Of a stretch of DNA of 64,000 nt, positions 47,829 to 58,825 are shown in pieces; the first letter of the stretch is position 1, and each line of letters begins with the position of its first letter. The notes under the pieces were generated by a model. It did not search any database. It saw only the letters and a program-made list of their open reading frames with translations, and was not told the DNA's origin. The position numbers were made by a program, and so were the translations under genes. The DNA comes from Mytilisepta virgata. Taxonomy: Eukaryota > Mollusca > Bivalvia > Mytilida > Mytilidae. The stretch lies in NCBI GenBank assembly GCA_028015205.1, contig CM051518.1:31462001-31526000 (forward strand), written 5' to 3'.

Positions 47829-49572
47829 CAAGAGGCTCTTAAGAGCCTGTATTGCTCACCTGGATTTATCTTTTCACCTTGAGCAGGACAAAAAATTTAA
47901 AAGTTGCAGTCAATTTGGCTGATTTTTCTATAGGGTTCTATGTTAAACTAAGTTCAGCTATGGCAGTCATCGTAGTTGACAGTCCAGGTCAATGGAAACA
48001 TTTCTAAACGAGAACCATCTAAGGACCATAACTGCTAAGTTTTGTTCCAACTGGCTAAGAAGATTTTTAAATGAATTTTCCCATAGGGTCCAATATTTAA
48101 CTAAGTTCGGCCGTGGCAGCCATCTTGGTTGACAATCCGGTTCATCGGACACAATTCTAAAAGAGTACCATCTAAGGACGAATGTGGCCAGGTTTAGTTC
48201 CAATTGGCTCAGTAGTTTCAGACGAGAAGATTTTTGAGTGAATTTCCCATAGGGTCCTATGATAACTAAGTTCAGCTGTGAGTCCACGAAATTGGACACA
48301 TTTCTGATATGTCAAGTGGTTTCAGATTTTTCAATGAATTTTCCCATAGGGCCTTATGTTAAACAAGTTTTGCTGTGGTGGCCACCTTGGTTGACGAAAT
48401 TCTAAAATAGGACCATCTAAGGACCATTGCTAACAAGTCTAGTTCTAATTGGATTAGTGGTTTCAGACAAGAAGATTTTTGACTGAATTTCCCATAGGGT
48501 CCTATGTTAAACTAAGTTCGGCTGTGGTGGCTATCTTGGTTCACAGTCCACGAAATCACATTTCTGAAAGAGGACCTCCCAAGGACCATTGCTGCCATGT
48601 CTGGTTCCAATATGCCATGTGGTTTGACAAGATTTTTCAATGAATTTTCCCATGGGGCCTTATGATAAACTAAGTTTGGCTGAGGCGGCCATCTTGGTTC
48701 ACAGTTCACAAAATCAGACACAAATCTGAAAGAGAATCTCCTAAGGACCATTGCTGCCTAGTCCTAAGTTCGGCTGTGGTGGCCATCTTGGTTAACAGTC
48801 CATGTCATCAGACATAATTCTGAAACAGAACCTCCTAAGGACCATTACTGCTAAGTTTGGTTCTAATTGGCCTTGTTGTTTCATAGAAGATTTTTGAAAT
48901 TCATCCCCTTTTTTAATATTTTTAGTAACAGCAGCCATGTTGGTTGGAAGTCAGGGATGCCAGACATAATTTTGGAAAGGGGCCACGCAAGCACTATTCA
49001 ACCAAAGTTTGGTCCCAATGGGCCCAGTGGTTTCAGTAGAAAAGACCTTTAAAGGAAAGTTTACATCGGATGCTGTCTTTAAAGGGCAAAAACTCCTATA
49101 AGGGGTCAATCAATGATTTTGGTCATGTTGACTTATTTGTAGATCTTACTTTGTGAACATTTTTGCTGTTTATAGTTTCTCTTTATCTATAATAATATTC
49201 AAGATAATAACCTAAAACTGCAAAATTTCCTTAAAATTAACAATTCAGGGGCAATAACCCAACAAAGGCTTGACCGATTCATCAGAAAATTTCATGGCAG
49301 GTAGATCTTGACCTGATGACCATTTTTACCCCCGTGTCAGTTTTGCTGTAAATACTTTAGTTTTTGAGATATAAGACAAAAACTGCAGTTTACCCCTCTG
49401 TTCTATTTTAAGCAATGGTGGCCATGTTTGATTATGGATCAAAACCTCAGATACATTTATAAACTAGATACCCTAAGGAAAATTCACTTAAATTTTTGAA
49501 GTATTTGGCCCATTAGTTTCCGAGATCCTTAAAATAGTTGACTACGGACACCCTTTGGACCAGGTGAGCTAA
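47829..49572 (+). mobile_element. Complete family A hairpin-ended element
   Basis: It starts CAAGAGGCTCTTAAGAGCCT (palindromic), then GTATTGCTCACCTGG. It contains about seven units of 140-165 bp (CCCATAGGGTCCTATGTTAA, GGCCATCTTGGTTGACAGTC, GGACCATCTAAGGACCATTG), followed by a non-tandem 3' section (AGGTAGATCTTGACCTGATG). It ends with GGACACCCTTTGGACCAGGT and GAGCTAA at 49566-49572. The minus-strand frames are repeat readings. It lies in the presumed B56 intron. Confidence 0.7.
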
Positions 49573-49958
49573 GAATGTATGAATAGGCAATAAGCGTCAA
49601 TGTGTCAAAATCTGCCTGTAGAACAGAATATGGCAATTGACTAATTATATATATTAGGGGTTGTTTGTGGCCCTCAACAATGGGGCAACAACAAGCACTA
49701 AATAAAATGGTGCCAGAAGCAATGGTAACATAACTTTTATAAAAGTAACCATAACCCAAAGTAAGTCTTAGTGTTCTAAGTAGCCTGCACCCATCAATTA
49801 ATGGTGAATGAGGAGATAGGGATGTCTACCCCCAAGGTGAGAAAGTTTGTAAATTTTACTGATGTCCTTACAATGGATTATTATAAACTTCAAGAAGATT
49901 GCTACATGTAGCCATATGTCCCAATCCGCAGAGAAAAGTCGAAGCCCCACAAAATATA

Positions 49959-50220
49959 TTTATTTATTTAGTTGGGGTTTTACGCATTTTCAGCACATTT
50001 GGCTATTTCGCGGCGGCCAGTTTTTATTGGTGGAGGAAGTCGGAGTACCCGGAGAGAGCCACCGACCTTCGGTAGGCAAATTGGCAATCCTTGTCAATTA
50101 AGATTGAGTCGAACACACCCTGCCACTGGTGAGATTCGAACTCACAACCTCAGCGTTGACAGGTAAGTAATCATTAGTAGTCATGACAAACTACCTAGAC
50201 CACTCAGCCACCGAGGCCCA
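49959..50220 (-). mobile_element. Full-length tRNA-derived SINE with 13-bp target duplication
   Basis: On the minus strand it begins GGGCCTCGGTGGCTGAGTGG (box A TGGCTGAGTGGTC). Box B follows (GGTTGTGAGTTCGAATC), then a body with CCGGGTACTCCGACTTCCTC and AACTGGCCGCCGCGAAATAG, and an AAACCCCAACT(AAAT)n tail. Flanking CCCACAAAATATA is present at 49946-49958 and 50221-50233. Intact A and B boxes suggest the promoter could still work. It is not a functional tRNA: no acceptor pairing beyond the head. Confidence 0.85.
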
Positions 50221-50254
50221 CCCACAAAATATACATCAAAGTGCATAGCACTGG

Positions 50255-51934
50255 TAGGGTTAGGTTGCTAGCATTTGACTTTTATTTGTACAAACATTGC
50301 TGATGATTATTTCAATGCTTTTTGTTTGTACAATGTATTGCAAAATAGGTTTTGGTATTGAATTCTTTTTATTAACAGTATTATTTACAAGGAAATATAT
50401 CAATTATGAAAGTTAACGAGCTCTGCGGAAAAAATGTCTATTATATAATAATGTTCCTGTGGGTAGGTGACTGATTTTTTTTTAAATTGACAGCATATGT
50501 ATTGCTTTGGTTTCAAAATATACAGTGATTTTTTAAAACGTATATTTTCGCAACACAGTGTATCTGAGCTGAAGGTTCTACTACTCAACTTTACTGCGCA
50601 TGTCTGTACATAAATATGCACTAATCAATCAAAGAAAGCACGAGTCGGCTAACGCTTCTTGAATTATCACTCTAAATTGAATTTTTTTAAAAAGTCAAAC
50701 GCATAATAATGATTTGATGAATTAAAATAAACAGAAATCAAAGGTCTTCAAGTTATTAAGGTTATATAAAAAGACAAAGTTTGGACAATTGTAGAAGGGG
50801 GTCATTTCTATTTACACTACACTGCGCATGTGCAGGTAGATCAGAACGTAAACATTCAAGCTTTCAATTAAAATAAACCCATTATACCTTCGATAATACA
50901 GTTTTCTAAATTAATGATAAACACAGTGTTTTTCAATCTTAATGTGCAAGTTGTCGGAATTTCAAATAACCTGTATGCAATTCTATCACTGACCAACAGG
51001 TTTGACAAAATGAAGTCACGATGATCAGGTCAAAAGGTTAATCAAATACACAAAAAGAACGTAAACATTCAAGCTTTCAATTAAAATAAACCCATTATAC
51101 CTTCGATAATACCGTTTTCTAAATTAATGATAAACACAGTGTTTTTCAATCTTAATGTGCAAGTTGTCGGCATTTCAAATAACCTGTATGCAATTCTATC
51201 ACTGACCAACAGGTTTGACAAAATGAAGTCACGATGATCAGGTCAAAAGGTTAATCAAATACACAAAATACCATCAGAATTACAAGAAGAATAAGCAAAT
51301 AATGTGCAAAATATGTTCTGTATAAGTTAACAATCACGTTCACAACAAAAATGGAACTTACCTTTGAAATCTTTTGAAAATAAACCTGATTGTAATCCTT
51401 CCCAAAATATCCGTGCAAATGTAAACATTCAAAATCCTTACGCCGATAGCATTGTACACTTTAAAAGGTGCGAATACTTTACACGGCTTTCAAAACAAAA
51501 AGGAAATCGTCAATAAAACACACATCTTTTATTAAATAACTGGACAATTACACTTCTCGGTGTGTTTCAGTTACATTTCTATTAAAAAACAACTGCACCA
51601 GCAACAACAAATATTAGGACTATTTTACCGCGGAATGTTTATTTTCTTATATGATATTCCAATATAAACATAGTCGTAATTCGAAAAATATGGAGGTTTC
51701 TTTGCGCATGTGTCATCTCAAAATCGAGATAAAAAGCTGCTTAACTAGCCTTAACTAGCTGCTTAACTTAAGCTTCAATCCTAGATAAGCTTGCATATTT
51801 ACTCATAAAAACATAGTTTCAAAAACTTCTGGTCCAACTTTTTCCACAAAACACCAGATTTCCAAAGTTTCCTTCATTGTCTAACCAAACGACCGACGGC
51901 ATAAGGGTTTTGGTTGCTTAGCAACCTAACCCTA
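50255..51934. mobile_element. 1.68-kb segment bounded by an exact 16-bp inverted repeat
   Basis: TAGGGTTAGGTTGCTA at 50255-50270 and its exact reverse complement at 51919-51934 bound a segment that interrupts family H. The right end is itself palindromic (AGGGTTTTGGTTGCT/AGCAACCTAACCCT). Inside are a 213-bp tandem duplication and a donor-like site on the minus strand at 51361. The left boundary may lie some 25 bp further out. No transposase frame is present. Confidence 0.5.
50843..51268. repeat. Recent 213-bp tandem duplication (two copies)
   Basis: 50843-51055 and 51056-51268 are nearly identical from AGAACGTAAACATTCAAGC to AATCAAATACACAAAA. I see only a couple of substitutions (ACAGTTTT/ACCGTTTT, GGAATTTC/GGCATTTC). 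Confidence 0.9.
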
Positions 51935-52960
51935 AAAATGTGTATTATTGAAATGGCGGAAAAGTATGGATGTCAACACTCCAACCAAACATGGGAATAA
52001 AACTGGAAACATTGGCATTCAAAAGGTCATCCTGTGCAGCACATCAATAATCCGGTAAAATTTGTCGAATAAAAAAAATTGCAGTACAATAAAAATAAAA
52101 TTTGTGTCCACAAAGTGTTCCTGTAGTGTTACATGCACAAAAACATTAAAGTTCTATGACTCCCGTAAAATTTGTCAAATCAAAATTGCAGTGCGATTGG
52201 ATCAAGTAGGTGTAGTGACTAACAATCCTACAAAATTTGAACGAAATCCGATCAGCGCTCTCAAAGGAATTGTGTCCACAGTGTTCCTATAGTGTCGCAC
52301 AAAAACGTCAAATACATAAGGTGACTGAAAGTCCTACAAAATTTTAAAGAAATCTGATCAGCAGTCTCAGGGGAGTTGCTTCCACAAATAACTGTGACTG
52401 ATGGACGGAGGGACGGACGGAGAATTTCACCAGATCCCTCTGTCACATTGTGGCAGGGACAATTAAAATTTATTATATATTATTAAACCTCACTATGTAA
52501 CACAGTATCTAACTGGCTAGATAACTGATGACGTGACGTTTACAATTGGTGACAATAGTATTTTCATAAAGACCATAACATGAAAAATTACAAGGTTTAT
52601 GTTTTGATACAGAAACTGCAAAAATTATTATGATAAAAAATAAAATAAATTATGATCTGCATGATAGTATTAGTTACTGCAGATTTCATGAAAGTTTCTT
52701 TGAAATCCATTCATAGGCTTAGGAGGAGATATAGCCAAGAGTGTGTAACGATAATGACTACTCAAGTATTCTCGACTGTCAAACAATGGTAAAAAAACTT
52801 GTTACAAAGTACAAGACTAGAGACAATTTTTCCCATTAAAATTTTTCTTTATACTGCATTTTATCTTGTGTAATACATTCAAACCTACCGAGGGAACATA
52901 GAAATAAGGTCAAATAAGACAGGTGGTCTCTTAATACAGATTCAGTTAATACAATGTTAA

Positions 52961-53480
52961 CTAGAGGCTACCAGGAACCTGTATCGCTCACCTGGACTAT
53001 ATCCATCTTGACTGGCAACCTGTCAAGTTCCAACTGGCTCACTGGTTTCAAACAAGAAGATCTTTCAGTGATTTTTCCACTTAGGTCCTATGTTAAACAC
53101 TGTTAAACTATGTTCGGCTCTGGTGGCCATCTTGGATAACGGGCCGGGTCATCGGATATACTTCTGAAAGAGGACCACGTAAGGACCACTGCTGCAAAGT
53201 TTTGTTCTAATTGGCCAATTGGTTACAGACAAGATCTTTAATTAAATTCCCCATAGGGTCCTATGTTAAACTATGTTCAGCTCTGGTGGCCATCTTGGAT
53301 GACGAGCTGGGTCGTCGGATATAATTCTCAAAGAGGACCACCTAAGGACCATTGCTGCTAAGTTCCAATTGGCCCAGTGATTTCAGAGGAGAAGATTTTT
53401 AAAGGAAAGTTTACGACGATGATGACGATGGACGACGGACGCCAAGTGATGGCAATAGTTCACATGGCCAGGTGAGCTAA
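52961..53480 (+). mobile_element. Short family A element
   Basis: The start is CTAGAGGCTACCAGGAACCT, then GTATCGCTCACCTGG. There are three units (GTCCTATGTTAAAC.. and GGCCATCTTGGAT.ACG). The end is GATGACGATGGACGACGGAC, then CACATGGCCAGGTGAGCTAA at 53461-53480. The 3' hairpin lacks its inner stem (the GGCC TTTGGCC loop is deleted). Confidence 0.7.
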
Positions 53481-54025
53481 TAAAATGCAATACAAAGGGA
53501 AGTAAATAATGTCCAATAAGAGGTTATTGCTTAATAGAGGTAGTCATTATGACATGTTTGACTGTATTTAAATGTAATTAAGAATGCAGTAGATGTTCTG
53601 TCAATCGATTCTAAGCTAGCCAACACACCGATTAAAAAACTAATTTCACAAATGAAGAAAAATTTAATTAATTAATTCCTCTAAGACCATATAACTGTAT
53701 ATTGCTTGTATAATAACATAATTTCAGTTTATTTCAGTAGAATATTGACACTATGGTCCATGCATAGTTGACAACAATTACTCTACATGCCAAATTAAAA
53801 ACATTTAAGTTTAAATTGACTTTGCCTGGTACTCTACTATTGGATTTTGAACAGAAGCAGTGAAGTTATATGTGTCAACAATGCGAATGAAAAAGTAAGC
53901 AAAATTCGTCTCAGCCAAAAATTTGGTCATATGAGCATTTAAAATTATATGACCAGAGCACAGATGTTGAAGCACAAATAAAACAAAAGCTAAACGTATA
54001 TAAATGAAGCAAATACTTCAGACAA
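53481..54025. other. AT-rich stretch, no recognised feature
   Basis: No exon of the B56 gene, repeat or RNA gene was seen. It is presumed intronic. Confidence 0.4.
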
Positions 54026-54440
54026 GAGAGGACACACTAAATGTCTCGACAGAGTACGCACAGTGACACAGAATAAATTATCTGATATCCGGCATTATAA
54101 CTCAAAGGTATTGCATTAAAAGAAAAAGTTATGGTCTGAAACATCTGATACAAGTCAGTCAAGCCTAAAATTGTGAAAGTCGGGTAAGAAGATTCAGACT
54201 GGCATGGACACAAGAATTATTCATAAGCCAATTATAGTCGGTCTATGTATTACAGGTGCTTAGAAAATGACATAATCTCGAAAATTTAACACAATTCATT
54301 CGAGCATGAAATTTAGGTCAATTATATCATAATGCATCAGAGGACCAAAGATTTTAAGCCTAAATATTATATATGACGCCACAGCAAAATAATACCTATA
54401 TCTTAACCTTTCGCAACATTAGTTGCAGGCGAGATGAAAA
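54026..54440 (+). mobile_element. Short family C element
   Basis: The start is GGACACACTAAATGTCTCGA and the end is TTTCGCAACATTAGTTGCAGGCGAGATG. The ends match the larger copy at 58826-61526. The core holds about two diverged units and small deletions. Confidence 0.6.
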
Positions 54441-55530
54441 AAGAACAATTTTAGTCATATTATCTATATTTTATATCTATAGTCTGATACAGAACCCTTA
54501 CGAAGTTTTGAAATACACATGAACTAAACTTAACCAATTACTTAATGCTAAGTTTGCTATGTCAAAACCTGTCACATGAGTTACCAGGTTAATGATATCC
54601 GATCAGCGAGGGGAAGCTACTTGGATTAGTCATTGTTTACACATCAGTTTCTTGATATCCATTATATATAATACATTTAAATCCAATTGGCATACCCAGA
54701 AAAAAACTTTGAACAGGCATTGCATCTTGTATTTAAAAAAAAAGAATTATTGGGGTTTTCCATGTCATGACTCTAAGAACTATAGTTAATGATACAAGCC
54801 TTAATAGATAAGGATAGTTCAGTAGATGCTACTTTCTCACATTCCAGCAGAATATATTAATTATACTGGCAGTCTGATACTTGCACAACTGTTATAACTG
54901 AATAATGTAACTTATTACGTAGATTACATTGAGTGCAGTGAAATACTGGAATTTCCAAGTAAAAGAATATATGATAATTCACTAGTGAACAGAAAAGTCA
55001 TATTTCACTAGTGAAGTAACAATAGCATTTGCCAACAAAGTAACAATACAAATTTTGAAGTGAAGTCAAACCGAAAACCATTCTGAATTTGACAGTGTAA
55101 TAAAAAGAATACTAACATTGAAATTCAAATACCCAACATTCTATAACTTGTGAATTAATGTGTAGTTCGGTTTCAAGATTAGTTATACTATAATTGGAAA
55201 TACTGATATTTCCAAGCAAAAGAAATATACTTCACACTCAAGGAAGTTACGTAACAATAGTGTGGTCGATGTCATTACCATACATAGTCACATAAAAATA
55301 TAATCCTTCACATTTTCTAATTAAACCTTTTCAATCTAACCGTGTCATCAACAGAAAAATGGGTCAAAGACACAAATGGCCAGGTTGCTTTACTGGGTGT
55401 TTACTTTAGTGGTGACAAAGGTGATTACAAGATCATATTGCACATTGGCAGTCATGAATATTTATATAGACAAAATCAGACACATTGTATGTTGGTGTAC
55501 GAGCACAGAGGCAGTCATCAGTTTAATTAG
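54441..55530. other. AT-rich stretch without recognised gene
   Basis: A 62-aa plus-strand frame at 55342-55530 (KWVKDTNGQVALLGVYFSGD) has fair composition but no recognised domain and no splice context, and was not called. The rest is featureless. Confidence 0.4.
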
Positions 55531-57605
55531 TTTCCTGAAATAATTCCATAAAGTGAGGTGCACATCTTCAATATATATAGAAACATTCTGCGAAGTTTCA
55601 ATGATGCTGATGAAAAACTGTAGGAGGCGTTGATTTCACAAAATAGGTACCCTCTATTGAAGATGTCAATAAAAAAACGACTAAGTTCCAAAGTTTGGAA
55701 AAATGGGAAATAATTCCATAAAGTGAGGTGCACATCTTCAATATGCATTAAAACATTCTGCCAAGTTTCAATGATGCCGATGAAAAACTGTAGGAGGAGT
55801 TGATTTCACAAAATAGGTACCCTCTATTGAAAATGTCAATAAAAAAACGACTAAGTTCCAAAGTTTGGAAAAATGGGAAATAATTCCTGAAATAATTCCA
55901 TAAAGTGAGGTGCACATCTTCAATATATATAGAAACATTCTATGAAGTTTCAAGGATGTGGGTGAAAAACTGTAGGAGTTGATTTCACAAAATAGGTACC
56001 CTCTATTGAAGATGTCAATAAACAAGAGGCTCACCAGAGCCTGTATCGCTCATCTGGAGTCTAGTTTTCATTGGACAATAAATCAACTATTTGACGAAGT
56101 TTGTTACAATTGGTTCAATTGTTCAGGGAAAATTTGTTGAAGGTTTATTTTTCATAAGGTTTAATGTTAAAATATGTTCCCTGATGGTGGTAGTCCTGGC
56201 AGGAAGTTGATATAATTGACCAGGAATCAGGGTGAACCTTAAATAAATGTAACAGAACCCGACCTCAAATTACACAAACCAATAACTCCTAAATAGAATT
56301 TGGGATTCCCTTCAAAATTTCAGGGTAGGTAGATCTCAACATGGCAAACATTTTTCAAATTTACATTTCACTTCTATCTCAAATAGTTTTGGAGATAAAT
56401 GACGAAAAATGTTAAAATTTGGAAAATTTGACGAAAAAAGGGCAATAACTCCTAAATGGGTTTTGGAATTTCCTTCAAAATTTCAGGATAGGTAGATCTT
56501 GTCATGCTGATCAATTTTATCCCCATGTCAGATTTTTGATATCTGTAACGGTTTTTAAGTTATAAGCCAAAAACAACACATCCGACCCCTATATTCCATT
56601 TTTAGCTACGACAGCCAAGTTTTATGTCAGATAAAAAAAAAATTGAGAATCGTTTGTAGAGGACATGTCATAGATCATTCCTATTAAGTTTCAAACCAAT
56701 CAGCCCAGCGGTTTCAGAGGAGATTTTTGAATGAAAAAATTTTGAAAATTTGACGAAAAAAGGACAATAACTCCTCAATGGGTTTTGGAATTTCCTTCAA
56801 AATTTCAGGGTAGGTAGATCTTGTAATGCTGATCAATTTTACTACCTGTCAGATTTTTGATATCTGTAACGGTTTTTAAGTTATAAGCCAAAAACAACAC
56901 ATCCACCCCTATATTCTATTTTTAGCTACGACAGCCATGTTTTATGTCAGATAAAAAAAAATTGAGAATCGTTTGTAGAGGACATGTCATAGATCATTCC
57001 TATTACGTTTCAAACTAATCAGTCCAGTGGTTTCAGAGGAGAAGATTTTGATTGAAAAAATGTTAAAAAAATTGACGAAAAAAGGGCAATAACTCCTAAA
57101 TGGGTTTCGGAATTTCCTTCAAAATTTCAGGGTAGGTAGATCTTGTCATGCTGATCAATTTTACTACTTGTCAGATTTTTGATATCTGTAGGATCGTTTG
57201 TAGAGGACATGTCATAGACCATTCCTATTAAGTTTCAAACCAATCGGCCCAGCGGTTTCAGAGGAGAAGATTTTTGAATGAAAAGTTTACAACGGACGGA
57301 CGGAAGGCACGACAGACGGACGGACGACAGACGAAAAGTGATGGCAAAACCTCACATGGCCTTTGGCTAGGTGAGCTAAAAACGACTAATTTCCAAAGTT
57401 TAGAAAAATGGGAAATAATTCCTGAAACAATTTCATAAAGTGAGGTCCACATCTTCAATATATATAGAAACATTCTATGAAGTTTCAAAGATGTGGGTGA
57501 AAAACTGTAGGAGGAGTTGATTTCACAAAATAGGTACCAATTTTCCCTGCCCGCCCGACATTCACCATACTATAACCCGGATTTGCACTCTGTGCAACCC
57601 GGCCA
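55531..57605 (+). mobile_element. Family I hairpin-ended tandem element, interrupted by a family A insertion
   Basis: The core units start near 55541, 55711 and 55893 (TAATTCCATAAAGTGAGGTG), giving 170-182 bp spacing, and resume at 57416 after the family A element (56023-57379). The unit also holds GAAAAACTGTAGGAGGAGTTG and CACAAAATAGGTACCCTCTA. The 3' end after CTGCCCGCCCGAC is a hairpin at 57575-57603 (CCGGATTTGCAC TCT GTGCAACCCGG). Confidence 0.65.
56023..57379 (+). mobile_element. Complete family A element nested in family I
   Basis: It starts CAAGAGGCTCACCAGAGCCT, then GTATCGCTCATCTGG, and ends CTCACATGGCC TTT GGCTAGGTGAG CTAA at 57379. The core units differ from other family A copies (GGTTTTGGAATTTCCTTC, GGTAGATCTTGTCATGCTG). 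Flanks show insertion into an A-run of the host unit (GTCAATAAA | element | AAACGACTAA) with no clear target duplication, as expected for Helitron-type insertion. Confidence 0.75.
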
Positions 57606-58825
57606 AAAACTAATGATGAAATCTGAATACTTGAAATTTAAAAATCCTTACAATGCACTCAAGAATTAATGTATTGTTTCCAGATTTGTTATACTACATT
57701 TACTGATTTGTATTACCTATTAACTTCTCTGCATATCTTGTACACTTTAAAATTATTTTGTTTTTGTCATATCTATGCTGATATTCCACTTATCTGGAAC
57801 ACTGACATTTTAATGATAAATTTTGCAATTCTGTAAAAATTATGATTTCAACTCCCTCCATGGCAAAATGATTTTTGGGATTTCCAGACTTTGGCATACC
57901 TGATAAAGTTAAATTGAGAAATGCCCACTACAAGCTGCGAGTTTAACATTAGAGTTCAGTTTACCGTTGAATTTACTTACAAATTACATGTATTTTCAAT
58001 CACATTATCTCAGATTACTTTTAAAAAAAATTATGTTCCTACTGAGGGTGATTAAATTTTTGTACAAAATACACACACACAAAAATTCCAGCAATTTGTT
58101 TTACACCTTCAGCTTTATTTTCCACTTAGCAACCATTTACAGACCTAGCATAAAATAGATTTTGTTTAAATGCCTTCTCTTTTTTCTCAAACTTTTTGGT
58201 GTTAATATTGACTGTAGTATACAAAACATTTGATGGACTGTTTATATTTTGAACTGGAAACTGTTATTTCAATTCTTTAAGTTGTGAGTACCTGGTATGG
58301 GCATACATTAAGATTCTTTATAAAGTCATTCATGATTCAATGAATCCTCTCAATCTAATGCAAAGAAACTGGGATTGCATCTCTTTTATCAACCTTAAGA
58401 GCATGTGTTTATGTGTCAATATAATTCTGTTAATTTTCCAAACAGGAAGAGAGGCTTAATTGTTATTTTAGAGAATTTTATAATGTAGCTGCCTCACCTC
58501 ATCTGCATAAAGCTGAATAAGAAAAATTTACATAAATTAACCTGAGGTCAAACAACCAAAGTATATAGTTTACCAATTCTAAAACAAATATCTGCATTAG
58601 TGTCTAGGGCTCCAGGAAATTCATAATTAATAATTCATTTTTTATGGTAGATCTACTCAAATTATTAGCATTCAACAAGCTACATGTATGTTAACATGAC
58701 CAATATTAATATTGAAAGGCTTCTAAAAATACACTGTAAGAATTAATATTCATCAGAAAAAACTTTTACTTGAAAATATATCAAACCATTTCCATGGAAC
58801 TGTACGATAAGGTAAAAACAGGAGT
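57606..58825. other. AT-rich stretch, presumed intron
   Basis: No exon was confirmed. One minus-strand acceptor/donor pair brackets only 15 bp (about 58487-58505) and was not accepted as an exon. Confidence 0.4.

Larger units (their letters stand above)
49893..52466 (+). mobile_element. Family H hairpin-ended element split by two insertions
   Basis: The left part (GCTACATGTAGCCATATGTC, GAAGCCCCACAAAATATA) and the right part from 51935 (AAAATGTGTATTATTGAAAT ... CAAAGTGTTCCTGTAGTGTT) match the uninterrupted fragment at 39880-40150. The 3' end is a hairpin at 52435-52459 (CCCTCTGTCACA TT GTGGCAGGG) resembling the 5' TGTCCC..CGCAGAG. A SINE is inserted at 49959-50220 and a 1.68-kb segment at about 50255-51934. 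Confidence 0.65.

Noticed and set aside
47967..48751. Minus-strand ORFs of 79-110 aa with repeated SFRxVS..DCQ.RWLP
   Set aside because: Antisense readings of the family A repeat units.
49959..50220. tRNA gene (clear A and B boxes on the minus strand)
   Set aside because: No cloverleaf with matched acceptor stem; the sequence continues into a SINE body with an (AAAT)n tail and target duplication.
50255..50270. Interstitial telomere repeat (AGGGTTAGG)
   Set aside because: Only one and a half TTAGGG-like units; better explained as the end of an inverted-repeat element.
55527..56034. Minus-strand ORFs with repeated LKLRRMFLYILKMCTSLYGI
   Set aside because: Translations of the family I tandem unit.
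58487..58505. 15-bp microexon on the minus strand (acceptor TTCTTATTCAG, donor GATGAG|GTGAGG)
   Set aside because: Too short to support by sequence and no match to a B56 exon; AT-rich introns produce such pairs by chance.
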